From: Tessaracoccus massiliensis
Lineage (GTDB): Bacteria > Actinomycetota > Actinomycetes > Propionibacteriales > Propionibacteriaceae
Assembly (NCBI RefSeq): GCF_000826065.2
Contig: NZ_LN623542.1
Coordinates: 30,714 to 94,713, forward strand
DNA length: 64,000 bases
Reading direction: 5' to 3'
Below the pieces are notes generated by a model. It was not told the DNA's origin and made no database searches. It saw nothing but the letters and a program-made list of their open reading frames with translations. The translations under genes were made by a program, and so were the position numbers. Of this stretch, positions 8,073 through 16,570 are shown piece by piece. Numbering within the stretch: the stretch's first letter is position 1; each line of letters begins with the position of its first letter.

Positions 8073-8336
8073 TCACCTCGAGGTCCTCGAAGGGCCCAGC
8101 CGGCCCTCCGCCGACTTCTTCCACACCCGGGCCTCCAGATGCGCCTCGCCCAGGGCCTGAGTCAGCTCGGCGACCTCGGCCTCCAGCTGCTCCTCCCGGG
8201 AAGATGGTCCGGACCTGCCGGCCACCAGGGCGGTCTTGCCGGCTTCCAGGAACTCGGCCTTCCACCGTCCGATCGACTGCTCACTAACTTTCTCCTTGCG
8301 TGCCGCTTCGGCGATGGACATCTCGCCGGCCAGCAC
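8073..8336 (-). CDS. IS3-family transposase OrfA
   Basis: Small helix-turn-helix protein that binds the element ends: EMSIAEAARKEKVSEQSIGR followed by WKAEFLEAGKTAL and a Glu-rich coiled coil (EEQLEAEVAELTQALGEAH). The GTG at 8336 is chosen as start; ATG at 8321 is also possible, and the homologous frame runs up to the IS end at 8365. It overlaps OrfB in the -1 frame. No classical A6G slippery string is obvious. Confidence 0.75.
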   Translation of the reverse strand: MLAGEMSIAEAARKEKVSEQSIGRWKAEFLEAGKTALVAGRSGPSSREEQLEAEVAELTQALGEAHLEARVWKKSAEGRLGPSRTSR

Positions 8337-8668
8337 AGCCCTGCCACATAGTCTGACGCGCGACAATCTTGAGCACGCGGTTGATTTGGGGGAAGAGTCG
8401 TTCGAGGAGGCGGAAGTTGCCGCGTGTGATGCGTTCGATCGCGGCGATGGCTTGGGCGTCGGTGAAGTCTTCGGGGTCGAGATCGTGGCCGAGTCGTTTC
8501 CAGTGGCGGGTGAGGAGGAACAGGAGTTCTTCGCGTCCGAGGGCTCGGTAGCGGTGTGCGAAGCCGAGTCGGCTGTAGAGCTGGGGGTAGTGTCGGAAGC
8601 GCTGGTCGATGCCGGGCATGCCGATCAGGATGATCGCGATGTGCTCGCGGTCGTGGAGGTCTCGGAGT

Positions 8669-8890
8669 AGTTAGAACCGCCTGAGGTTTCGTGCCGCTCT
8701 CATGTGGGTTGCAACTCTGGGTTGAGAGCAGCGTAGTGGGTGTCCTCGTACTCTGCTGGGGTGAGGTAGCCGAGGGTGGAGTGGAGCCGTCGCTGGTTGT
8801 ACCAGTCGACCCAGCCGGCGGTGGCGAACTCGACATCAGAGATCGTCTTGTAAGGCCCGTCGTGGAAGACGGTCGTGCGGATGCATTCGG
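8669..8890 (-). pseudogene. Fragment of IS3-family OrfB, C-terminus only
   Basis: The last 60 or so codons of a second IS3-type transposase: CIRTTVFHDGPYKTISDVEF then WVDWYNQRRLHSTLGYLTP, ending at a stop at 8700. The upstream catalytic domain is gone; the sequence is cut at 8891 by the next element. The downstream side abuts the truncated ATPase at about 8669. Confidence 0.75.
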
Positions 8891-9681
8891 GTCTGCTGAA
8901 GGTTTGGTTGACCTCCGGGGTTATGCCGCCAGTGTAGCGGCGGGGTTGTAGATGAGTTCGTACTCGATGGGGGTGAGTTTCCCGAGGCGTCGTTGACGAC
9001 GTTTCCGGTGGTACTTGCCCTCGATCCACGAGACGATCTCGAGGCGGAGTTCGTGGCGGGTAGTCCAGGGTTGGCGGTCGAGGACGTTCTTCTGCAGCAG
9101 GGCGAAGAACGACTCCATCGCAGCGTTGTCACCACAGGCCCCGACGCGGCCCATTGAGCCGCGTAGCCCGTGACGTTTCAGGGCTTTCAGGAAGCGTCTG
9201 GAGCGGAATTGAGAGCCTCGGTCCGAGTGCACGATCACTCCGGTGGGCCGGCCTCGGTGAGCCACGGCCATCTCAAGAGCGTTGACCGCGATCCGGGCCT
9301 TCATCCGCGAGTCGATCGAGTAGCCCACGATCCGGTTGGGAGTTCACATCCTTGATCGCACACAGATACACCTTTCCCTCGCGGGTACGGTGCTCGGTGA
9401 TGTCGGTGAGCCACAACTGGTCCTTGCGTGCCTCGGGGTCCGTTGTGGGTGTCATTCCGTGGGACTGGAACCTCGCGTCACGGACCCACGCCTGCAGCGT
9501 GGTCTTCGCGACACCCAGGTCCTTGACGACCTGCTTCTGCGGGATGCCTGAGGCGACCAACGCGACCGCGTCGCGCTTGAACTCGTCGGAGTAAGTGATC
9601 TTCGGCATGGTTGCCATCCTTTCAGCACAACCTCCTCCCAGAAGTCATGCGGTCTTGGAGTCAACCAAACCTTCAGCAGAC
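8891..9681 (-). mobile_element. Internally deleted IS3-family element with 22-bp terminal repeats
   Basis: A perfect 22-bp inverted repeat bounds the element (8891-8912 and 9660-9681, core CTGCTGAAGGTTTGGTTGA). Inside are the N-terminus of OrfA and the C-terminal half of OrfB joined directly, so about 0.5 kb of the usual transposase is missing. At 791 bp it is a non-autonomous derivative that a related full-length copy could still mobilise. No matching target duplication is seen, as the flanks belong to different truncated genes. Confidence 0.75.
8921..9617 (-). pseudogene. Fused and frameshifted IS3 transposase remnant
   Basis: The 5' end encodes an OrfA HTH (MPKITYSDEFKRDAVALVAS, IPQKQVVKDLGVAKTTLQAW). 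It is joined in frame to the OrfB core at LWLTDITEHRTREGKVYL. A frameshift near 9340 then moves the reading to the frame that encodes YSIDSRMKARIAVNALEMAV, IVHSDRGSQF and the conserved Glu region GDNAAMESFFALLQKNVL. The HTH_21 region and first catalytic segment are missing. Confidence 0.8.
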
Positions 9682-9927
9682 CCCCGGTGGTCCCTCAGTG
9701 TCCTCACCCTCCAGGCCCTCCTGGTCGTAGCCACCGGGCTCATAGGCGGACTGCTCGCGGGAATCACAGCCATCGCGCTGTTCTCCCACTTCGCCGCAGA
9801 AGGGGCATTGACCCTAGAGATTCCCTGGAACTACCTAGCACCAGTTACAGCCGGAACCGTCACAGCCACAGTCCTAGCCTCCCTCCTCGCGCTCACCCGC
9901 CTACGTCCCCAACAGACCCACAACTGA
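9682..9927 (+). pseudogene. C-terminal fragment of an FtsX/MacB-like permease
   Basis: About 80 codons with two transmembrane helices (LQALLVVATGLIGGLLAGIT and NYLAPVTAGTVTATVLASLL), the usual last two helices of FtsX-type ABC permeases. The frame begins directly at the IS terminal repeat, without a start codon of its own, and stops at 9927. It is a gene end stranded by the IS-mediated rearrangement. Confidence 0.5.
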
Positions 9928-9991
9928 CCATGCGCGACTGACGACACTCAGCCTTCCCAGAACCGCGCCACCCAGCGATCCAATCCACAGC

Positions 9992-12241
9992 TCACCCCAA
10001 CAGCAGGCCGAGCAGTTCTGCAGCGTCTGTCTTGTTGAGCACCTGGTTGGCGTTGCCGCATTTGGGAGAGACGACGCAGGCCGGGCACCCCTCTGCGCAG
10101 GCGCAGCGGGTGAGTCGTTCGTAGGTGGCGGCGAGCCACTCGTCGATCACTTCGAAGCCCCGGTAGGCGAAGCCTGACCCGCCCGCCATGCCGTCGTGCA
10201 CGAAGACGGTGCACAGCCCCGTATCCGGGTGCAGTGCTGTGCTGACGCCGCCGATGTCCCACCTGTCGCAGGGCGCGAAAGCGGGCAGGAGGCCGATCGC
10301 GGTGTGCTCCATGGCGTGGGCCGCCGCACCCATCTGAAGCTCCTGCCAGCCGAGGCGCCTGGCCAGGTGTGCGGGCACCGTCCACCACACGGCCTGTGTG
10401 GTCATGCGGTGTTGCGGCATGTCGAGCGGCGTGGTGTCCCAGACCTCGTGGGTCACCTCGTCTCTGCGCAGATAGGCGGTCACCTGCGAGTCGAGCCGCA
10501 CGTCGCCCCGACACACCTGCATCACCCCCAACGGTTTGCAGTGGTCCTCACGCAGGATCTCGATGTCGAAGGCCGATTGCGGCTGCGTGTAGTACTGCGT
10601 CCGCCCAGCGGTGACGAACGCCTGGTGTTCCTCGCGATCGAGGTCCTCGACGAGGAACGTCTCACCCTGGTGCAGGTAGACGGCGCCGGGATGGACGGTG
10701 CGGTCTGCGGCGGCCATGTCGACCTCCCCCACAACCCGGCCGGTGTCGCGTTCGATGATGTCGATGGGCCGCTCCCCGATGGCCCTCAGGTCGATGAAGT
10801 CGACGGCGCGATCCGGGCGGGTCCAGAAGTACCGGCCGGCTCTGTTGCGCAGGACGCCCTGCTGCGCCAGCGCGTCGGCGAGGGTACGGGTGGTGGGCCC
10901 GAACCAGCGCTCGTCCTCCGCGGAGAGTGGAAGCTCCTGGGCCGCGGCGGCGAGATGGGGGCCGAGCACGCGGGGATTGTCCGGGTGCAGCACGGCGCGC
11001 TCGACCGGCGCGTCGAAGATCAGCTCGGGATGCTCGAGGAGGTAGGCGTCGAGCGGGTTCTCGCGCGCGAGCATGACGACGAGGGCATCCTGCCCCCTGC
11101 GCCCAGCGCGGCCGGCCTGCTGCCAGAACGAGGCGAGCTTGCCCGGGTAGCCGGAGATGAGCACCGCGTCCATGCCTGCCACGTCCACACCCAACTCGAG
11201 GGCATTGGTGCTGGCGAGACCCCGCAACTCGCCGGAATGGAGGGCGGCCTCCAGCTCACGCCTGTCGTAGGCGAGGTAGCCCCCTCGGTAAGAGGCGACC
11301 CGGGTGGGCTCGCGCGCCATCTCCTGCGCCGCCATGGAGATGAGCTCAGCCCCCTGCCTGGAGGCGACGAAGGCGATCACCTGCCGCCCCTCGTCCGTAA
11401 GGCCGGCCAGCAGCCTCGCGGTATCGTCGCGCAGCGACTGTTCCGGCCGCCACAGCGCCACCGTCCGCCTACCCGACGGCGACGTGTCCTCCTCGATCAC
11501 CCGCACCGGGCCCGTCCCGATGAGCGTCTCGGCGAATTCCGCGGCGTTGGGCGCCGTCGCGGAGGACAGGGCGACGGTGGGCTCAGCGCCGTACTGCGCC
11601 GCCACCCGCCGCAACCTGCGGATGACCTGTGCCACGTGCGCGCCGAAGATGCCCTGGTAGCGGTGCGCCTCGTCGACGACGATGTAGCGCAGCGAACTCA
11701 GGAACCTCGTCCATCGCTGGTGGTTGGGCAGGACAGCGAAGTGCAGCATGTCCGGGTTGGTGAGGATGAAGCTCGCGTGGTCGCGCGCGAAGCGCCGCTC
11801 CGCCTCGTCCGAGTCGCCGTCGAGGGTGCTGACCCGCCATCCCTTCGGCCCCAGCGTGGCCGCGGCCCGGGCCTGATCGTGCGCGAGAGCCTTGGTGGGA
11901 GAGATGTACAGGGCGGTGTGCCGCGGCGTGGTGAGTTGAGCACGCAGGGCCTCCACCTTGACGCCCAGCTTTCCGTGGGCGCCCGCCGCGATGATGGGCA
12001 TGAGGTAGCCGAGCGACTTACCCGAGCCGGTGGGCGTGCACACGATGGCATGCTCGCCGCGGAACAGTGCGTCAGCGAACGCCACTTGATGGCGCCATGG
12101 GGCTGCGATGCCGGCTTCTTCAATCCGTGCAGCGGCCTGCTCCGGGAGCCACTCCGGCCAGGACGCGGGCATGCCGGGCGAGGCGTCGCGCTGCGAGACA
12201 GCGGCCACCTCGTCGCGGTTGAGCACCCAGGAAAACGTCAC
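9992..12241 (-). CDS. DEAH-box helicase with C-terminal Cys-rich DUF1998 domain (MrfA/SftH-like)
   Basis: 749-residue superfamily 2 DNA helicase. Motif I is TPTGSGKSLGY, motif II VVDEAHRY, motif III ALSSATAPN, motif VI QQAGRAGRRGQDA. The C-terminal DUF1998 domain ends with the metal-binding cluster CACAEGCPACVVSPKC. Relatives include B. subtilis MrfA (mitomycin repair) and mycobacterial SftH (Rv3649). In many actinobacteria this gene sits beside the tad genes, as here. Likely role: DNA damage tolerance; it is not thought to be part of the pilus. Confidence 0.9.
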   Translation of the reverse strand: MTFSWVLNRDEVAAVSQRDASPGMPASWPEWLPEQAAARIEEAGIAAPWRHQVAFADALFRGEHAIVCTPTGSGKSLGYLMPIIAAGAHGKLGVKVEALRAQLTTPRHTALYISPTKALAHDQARAAATLGPKGWRVSTLDGDSDEAERRFARDHASFILTNPDMLHFAVLPNHQRWTRFLSSLRYIVVDEAHRYQGIFGAHVAQVIRRLRRVAAQYGAEPTVALSSATAPNAAEFAETLIGTGPVRVIEEDTSPSGRRTVALWRPEQSLRDDTARLLAGLTDEGRQVIAFVASRQGAELISMAAQEMAREPTRVASYRGGYLAYDRRELEAALHSGELRGLASTNALELGVDVAGMDAVLISGYPGKLASFWQQAGRAGRRGQDALVVMLARENPLDAYLLEHPELIFDAPVERAVLHPDNPRVLGPHLAAAAQELPLSAEDERWFGPTTRTLADALAQQGVLRNRAGRYFWTRPDRAVDFIDLRAIGERPIDIIERDTGRVVGEVDMAAADRTVHPGAVYLHQGETFLVEDLDREEHQAFVTAGRTQYYTQPQSAFDIEILREDHCKPLGVMQVCRGDVRLDSQVTAYLRRDEVTHEVWDTTPLDMPQHRMTTQAVWWTVPAHLARRLGWQELQMGAAAHAMEHTAIGLLPAFAPCDRWDIGGVSTALHPDTGLCTVFVHDGMAGGSGFAYRGFEVIDEWLAATYERLTRCACAEGCPACVVSPKCGNANQVLNKTDAAELLGLLLG

Positions 12242-12439
12242 AGGCCAACTGTGCCAGGCGGCTCCGACAATCTCCCGTCGCGGGAGGAGTCACGCGCCCG
12301 TAGCCCTGCGCCCTCCAGTTATCCACAGGTTTGGAATGTGTGCTCGATGCACGCACCCCGACACCGGACGCTCCGGCAACCACGCCGACAGCGGTGTCGG
12401 TGCTGTGCCCCGACAAGCAAAAGCGTTGAAGCCGTGGAT

Positions 12440-12536
12440 GGGGGATGAAGGACGCGAGTTTCGAGGCCACGCCTGGACGTAGCAGCCCTAGGTCGCCGTC
12501 CACGCGTACGGGTAACACTCGCGTCCTTCGTCCCCC
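12440..12536. repeat. Long hairpin with 20-bp arms
   Basis: GGGGGATGAAGGACGCGAGT (12440-12459) pairs with 12517-12536 with a single G-T wobble. The 57-nt centre is unstructured to my eye. The right arm word CCTTCGTCCCCC recurs at 12651, so the hairpin belongs to a dispersed family. Confidence 0.7.
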
Positions 12537-12587
12537 AGCCTCGGCGGAGCACAACCGCCGTGGCCAAGGTGATGGTGACGCTGCAGC

Positions 12588-12642
12588 GGTTTCGACACGG
12601 TCGCGGTCCTCGCAAGCTCGGACGCAACCGGCTCAACCAGCG
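12588..12642. repeat. GGTTTCGACAC...GGCTCAACCAGCG dispersed repeat, copy 1
   Basis: Same outer words as the copies at 31947-31987, 40425-40465 and 57544-57584, with a longer centre. A partial copy (GGCTCAACCAGCG) occurs at 12879-12890 and supplies the tadC stop codon. Confidence 0.65.
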
Positions 12643-12880
12643 TTGGGCCCTTCGTCCCCCATCCTCGGCGGAGCACACCCGCGGTGGATCAGGTGCTGGA
12701 TCGACTGCGGGGGCCCTTTACTTCGACCTGTCCGGCGCTTCGCGCTGGGACAGGCTCAGCACAAGCGTCGTCCGCGGGCTCGCGTCCTTCGACCAGACGC
12801 GCTGCTCGTTCCTCGCAGGCGCCTGGCTCAGGACACGAGCTCGCAGGCGAACGCTCAGGGACCAGTTGCGGGGTGACGGC

Positions 12881-13486
12881 TCAACCAGCGAAGAAGCCCT
12901 TGATGAGGCCCGCGACGATGGGGACCACGCCGATGAGGATGAATGCCGGCAGGAAGCACGCCATCAACGGGATCACCGAGCGCACGCCCACGGTCCGGGC
13001 GGCCTTGAGCGCCTGATCCCGGGAGTCCTGACGGGCGTCCTCTGCGTGGACCTTCAGCACGCCTGTCAGAGAGGTGCCGGAGCGCTCGGATCTGGCCATG
13101 TCGGCGGCGATCCTCCCCCACACCGCATGCTCCTTCAGGTGCTGCCAGGCGTCCGGGCCTGCGCGGCCCAACGCCAACTGGGCGGCGACCTCCTTCAGGA
13201 GGCGCCCGGTAGCCGGAGGGGAAACCCGCGCCACGGTCTCCACCGCGGCGGACATCGGTTGGCCCGCCTCCAGGCTCACCGCCAAGAACTCCAACGCTTC
13301 AGGCAGTTCAGCGATCAGCTCCTTCTCCTCGCGGGACACCTTCCTGGGCCCGAGTTCTGCCGTCAGCCAACCCGGCAACGTGCGTCGTGCCCGGGGCTGC
13401 AGCCGGCTCAACGCCGTTGCCGGAGTGCGCAGCCAGACCGCCACGGCCAATGCCCCCAGCACCGCGGCCAACATCAGCTCGGTCAT
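12881..13486 (-). CDS. tadC: Tad pilus inner-membrane protein TadC
   Basis: 201-residue type II secretion F-domain protein. The cytoplasmic domain LPEALEFLAVSLEAGQPMSA and MARSERSGTSLTGVL is typical of T2SSF; two helices at the C-terminus (GVRSVIPLMACFLPAFILIG, VVPIVAGLIKGFFAG) complete it. It forms the platform of the Tad pilus with TadB. Start overlaps the tadB stop. The final Ala-Gly-stop is encoded by a dispersed GCTGGTTGAGCC repeat. Confidence 0.88.
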   Translation of the reverse strand: MTELMLAAVLGALAVAVWLRTPATALSRLQPRARRTLPGWLTAELGPRKVSREEKELIAELPEALEFLAVSLEAGQPMSAAVETVARVSPPATGRLLKEVAAQLALGRAGPDAWQHLKEHAVWGRIAADMARSERSGTSLTGVLKVHAEDARQDSRDQALKAARTVGVRSVIPLMACFLPAFILIGVVPIVAGLIKGFFAG

Positions 13487-14357
13487 CGCGACGACTTCCC
13501 CTGCGCGAGCTTGTCAATCCACAGCACGCCCGCCGCCGTCAGGGTCACCGCGGCCAGCACCAGCACCTGGCCCAGCCCCTCCCCCAGCAGGAAGCTCACC
13601 GGATCTGCACCCGCCATGAACCCCAACCCGACGGCGAGGAACGGCAGCGCGGCCATGATGTGCCCGCTCGTGCGCGCAGCGGCGAGCTCCGCGTCGACGA
13701 CGGACTGCAGCTGCCGTTGACGCCTCAGGGTCTCCGCCACCTGCGCGAGCACCTCCGCGACGGGCGCTCCACTCCGCTCACTGACCGTCCACGCTGAGGC
13801 CACAGCGTGAAGTCCGCCCTGGCCGGGAATGGAGGCGGCGCGCTCCAGCTCAGGCGCCACATCCGCGCCCAACTTCGACGCTGTGGCGGCGGGCCTGAGC
13901 ACCGGGGAGTCCTCCGCGGCCTCTGCGAGCGCAACGCTGGGGATCTGGCCCGACTTCAGCAATGAGCTGAGCACCCTGGCGGCCACCGCGCACTCCGCAG
14001 CCCGCTTCGCCGCGAGCTTGCGACGCCGGGCGCTCACCACCAGCCACCCCACGGTGCCCACGACGATGCCCGCCACCGCAAGCCAGCCCACCACGCGCGG
14101 CCCCAGAGTTCCCGCCACGCCGAGCGAGGCCAACCCCGCCAGCACCGACCAGGGCGAGACCTTCCATTGCCGACGGCGGCGGGGCGGGTCGAGCCGTCCC
14201 AGCCCCGGCGCGGGGCCAAGCCCACCCCCGCCAGCACCGACCAGGGCGAGACCTTCCATTGCCGACGGCGGCGGGGCGGGTCGAGCCGTCCCAGCCCCGG
14301 CGCGGGGCCAAGCAGCAGTGCCGCAGCCAGGGCCGCGAGGAGCGCCGCGCCAGTCAT
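13483..14357 (-). pseudogene. tadB: tadB disrupted by a 92-bp tandem duplication
   Basis: The expected TadB reads MTGAALLAALAAALLLGPAP then GLGRLDPPRRRRQWKVSPW and SVLAGLASLGVAGTLG through a T2SSF domain (ASIPGQGGLHAVASAWTVSE, SERSGAPVAEVLAQVAETL) and two C-terminal helices. The segment covering 14134-14221 is repeated at 14226-14313, with a period of 92 bp. Because 92 is not a multiple of three, the natural start (ATG 14357, overlapping the cpaF stop) no longer reads into the main domain. An in-repeat ATG at 14259 could give a 258-residue protein with a different N-terminus. Collapse of one copy restores the full gene. Confidence 0.82.
14134..14313. repeat. 92-bp tandem duplication inside tadB
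   Basis: Bases 14134-14221 match 14226-14313 without mismatch over 88 bp; similarity extends a few bases left with one change. Period 92 bp (2 mod 3). Confidence 0.9.
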
Positions 14358-15502
14358 AGCGTCACCAACCGCGAGAGTTCGGCGCCGGCCTCACCGTCGA
14401 ACCGGATGCCGTCAGCCGTGAACGTGGCGGCCGACGCTATCTCGACCGTCCCGTCAGCCCCGCGCCGGAAGAGCCCCACCTGCTCCACCCGTCTGGCCCC
14501 TGAAGGCTCGCGCCTGACGTGGATGACGAGCCGCAGCGCGGCCGCCACCTGCGCGTGGCACGCGTCGCGGCTCAACCCACCCAGGGCCGCCAACGCCTCC
14601 AGCCGCGCGGGGATGTCGCGCACCGAGTTGGCGTGGACGGTGCCGCAGCCTCCCTCGTGGCCGGTATTGAGAGCAGTCAGCAGATCCGTCAGTTCCGCCC
14701 CGCGCACCTCGCCCAGCACCACGCGATCCGGCCGCATGCGCAGCGCCTGCCGCACCAGGGTGGTCAGCGTGATGGCCCCAGCACCCTCGGCGTTGGCGGG
14801 CCTCGACTCAAGCCGCACGGTGTGCGGGTGATCCGGTATCAACTCCCGCGCGTCTTCCACGATCACCATCCGCTCGTGCGCCGGCACCAGCGCCAGGAGA
14901 GCGGAGAGCAGGGTGGTCTTGCCCGTTCCGGTCCCGCCCGAAATCAGGAACGGCACCCGCTGCGCGATCACCGCCCTCAGCAGGCACGCACCCTTGTCCG
15001 ACAAGGAACCGGCCGCTACCAGATCATCCAGCGAGAAACTGCGGCGCGCGGGCACCCGTAGCGACAGGCACGTGCCGGGGGCCGCGACCGGCGCCAGCAC
15101 CGCGTGCAGCCGCACCCCTCCGGGCAGGCGGCCGTCGACGAAGGGCGAGGCGTCGTCGAGTCTCCTGCCGCAGGCCGCGGCCAGCCGGATCGCCAACCGT
15201 CGTACCTGCTCGTCGTCCACGAAACGCACATCCGCGCGCTCCAGCCCGGCACCCCTGTCCACGAACACTTCGTGCGGCCCGTTGACCACCACATCTGAGA
15301 CGCCCGGCTCGGCGAGCAGGTCGTCGAGCGGGCCCGCACCCAGGCTGTTGCGGCGCAACTGCCCCAGCACGTCATGGACCACCGCATCCGTGACGATCAC
15401 CCCCATGCCACGCAGCGCCCCGGCAACGTCCAACGGGGTGTAGGCGCGGCCCAGTGCCGCCAGCCTGGTCTGCAACGTGTCGAGTTCGAACTCAGCCACC
15501 AC
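14354..15502 (-). CDS. cpaF: Tad pilus secretion ATPase TadA/CpaF
   Basis: 382-residue type II/IV secretion ATPase that powers pilus extrusion. Walker A is ISGGTGTGKTTLLSALL, the Asp box VIVEDARELIP, Walker B RPDRVVLGEVRGAE, His box TGHEGGCGTVHANS. The start is GTG at 15502, with AGGAGG 5-8 nt upstream and an 11-nt overlap with the ssd stop region. It partners with TadB and TadC encoded immediately downstream. Confidence 0.93.
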   Translation of the reverse strand: MVAEFELDTLQTRLAALGRAYTPLDVAGALRGMGVIVTDAVVHDVLGQLRRNSLGAGPLDDLLAEPGVSDVVVNGPHEVFVDRGAGLERADVRFVDDEQVRRLAIRLAAACGRRLDDASPFVDGRLPGGVRLHAVLAPVAAPGTCLSLRVPARRSFSLDDLVAAGSLSDKGACLLRAVIAQRVPFLISGGTGTGKTTLLSALLALVPAHERMVIVEDARELIPDHPHTVRLESRPANAEGAGAITLTTLVRQALRMRPDRVVLGEVRGAELTDLLTALNTGHEGGCGTVHANSVRDIPARLEALAALGGLSRDACHAQVAAALRLVIHVRREPSGARRVEQVGLFRRGADGTVEIASAATFTADGIRFDGEAGAELSRLVTL

Positions 15503-16570
15503 GCACCTCCTTCAGAACCTGCGCCACCTGTCTCCGGTACCGACGCGCGGGCCCCGCCACCGGCACCATGCCCAATTCCGCCAACCGGGGCACAGCCTTG
15601 TGTTGGCCCACCGCCCCCACACATGGCACCCCGAGCGAGCGGGAGACCACCTCCACCGGGATGGCGCGCCCCATCCCCTGCCGCACCACCACCGCTGTGG
15701 GCACCACAGCCCGGGTCTCGGCCAGCATCCGCGCCGAGGCCACCGAGCGCACGTCTGCACCCACCATCAACACCACGTGATCGCACTCCACCGGAGGCGG
15801 CTCGCGCCCCACGTCGAGCACCACGAGCCCGGCCGTGCGGGCCAGCGACCCGACGGCCGCCGTGACCGCCGCCGACGGCGGTGCGGCCGCGGATTCCCGC
15901 CCCTGCGCGAGCACCGCCAGGCCCTCGACCGCGGGCAGGCTGCCGAGGAGGTCTCCCAGTTCGCCGCGCGCATGCCCGAGATCCGGCCACCGCACACCGG
16001 CCGAGGTCTCGGCCCCCACCAGCAGATCCAGCCCTCCACCTGCAGGCGCAAGCTCGACGACCGCGGCCCACTCACCGCCGGCCGCTGCCAGCAGCGCCAA
16101 CGACACCGCCAACGTGCTGGCGCCGAACCCGCCGGAGGACCCCACTCACCGCCGGCCGCTGCCAGCAGCGCCAACGACACCGCCAACGTGCTGGCGCCCA
16201 GCCCGCCGGAGGCCCCCACCACCCCCACCACCGAGCCGCGAGCCGCATCCTTGCGTACAGACGCCGACATCGCCTCCGCCAGGTGACCGGCCTCATCCGG
16301 CAACGGGAGCACCGGCAGGCCGAGTCCCGCAGAGCAGCGGGCCAATTCAGAGGCCGACGGCCCCACCAGGTAGGCGCGGCCGGGCGCGACCCCCGACCAG
16401 CGCGCAGCCACCTCCGTCGAGACCAGGCGCAACGCGGCCTCAGACCAGGCGACCCGCACCTCGTCTGGATGGTGCGCCACCCGCAGCGGCACCTCGAGCG
16501 CCGCGGCGGAGACCTCCACCGCCTCGATGACGGCGGGGTCTCGGGCGCAGAGCAGAACATGTGGTTCCAT
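15492..16570 (-). pseudogene. ssd: ssd/CpaE-like gene disrupted by a 74-bp duplication
   Basis: Deviant MinD/ParA-type protein of tad loci (Rv3660c Ssd, CpaE). The N-terminal receiver-like half starts MEPHVLLCARDPAVIEAVEV and runs to the nucleotide-site segment VVGVVGASGGLGASTLAVSL. A diverged second copy (SSGGFGASTLAVSLALLAAA) follows, 74 bp later in the other frame, and from there the C-terminal half reads to the stop at 15492. The two halves are therefore out of frame; one copy too many. Without it the product would be about 335 residues, near the family length. Confidence 0.78.
16067..16213. repeat. 74-bp tandem duplication inside ssd
   Basis: 16067-16124 matches 16141-16198 exactly (58 bp); the following 15 bp match with about two changes. 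Period 74 bp (2 mod 3). The small divergence suggests either an older duplication or a join of two strain variants. Confidence 0.85.

Larger units (their letters stand above)
7117..8365 (-). mobile_element. Complete IS3-family insertion sequence, 1249 bp
   Basis: Both ends carry an imperfect inverted repeat of about 25 bp: TGTCCCGCGTCA... at 7117 and, read inward from 8365, TGTCGCGCGTCA..., both ending in TTGGCAGG or TGGCAGG after a variable middle. TG/CA termini fit IS3. The 4-bp target duplication ATCT is present at 7113-7116 and 8366-8369. The two transposase frames look intact, so the element may still be active and the insertion recent. Confidence 0.85.
7043..8668 (-). pseudogene. Transposon AAA ATPase (TniB/ExeA-like), interrupted and truncated
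   Basis: Two pieces of one reading frame. The 5' piece (about 8667 to 8370) encodes LRDLHDREHIAIILIGMPG and the AAA+ lid ending QINRVLKI. The 3' piece (7116 to 7043) continues exactly as KINQLETITDDVIEAAASIL to a TAA stop. Removing the IS element at 7117-8365 and one copy of ATCT restores the frame. The N-terminal Walker A part is missing because another IS fragment abuts at about 8669. Such ATPases act in target selection for Tn7/Mu-like DDE transposons, so this is the relic of a larger element. Confidence 0.75.
12242..12880. other. Non-coding stretch filled with hairpin repeats
   Basis: Between the helicase promoter and the tadC stop I see no credible gene. It holds a 20-bp-arm hairpin (12440-12536), two direct copies of a word that starts CCTTCGTCCCCCA and ends CGGTGG (12523-12561 and 12651-12689), a TTTCGACAC/GGCTCAACCA repeat (12588-12642) and, near 12850, a GCTCAGGGACC half-element. 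The region looks like a landing zone for dispersed palindromic repeats. Confidence 0.6.

Noticed and set aside
10196..12448. 750-codon plus-strand open frame
   Set aside because: It is antisense to the DUF1998 helicase, which has all its motifs; long antisense frames are expected at this G+C content.
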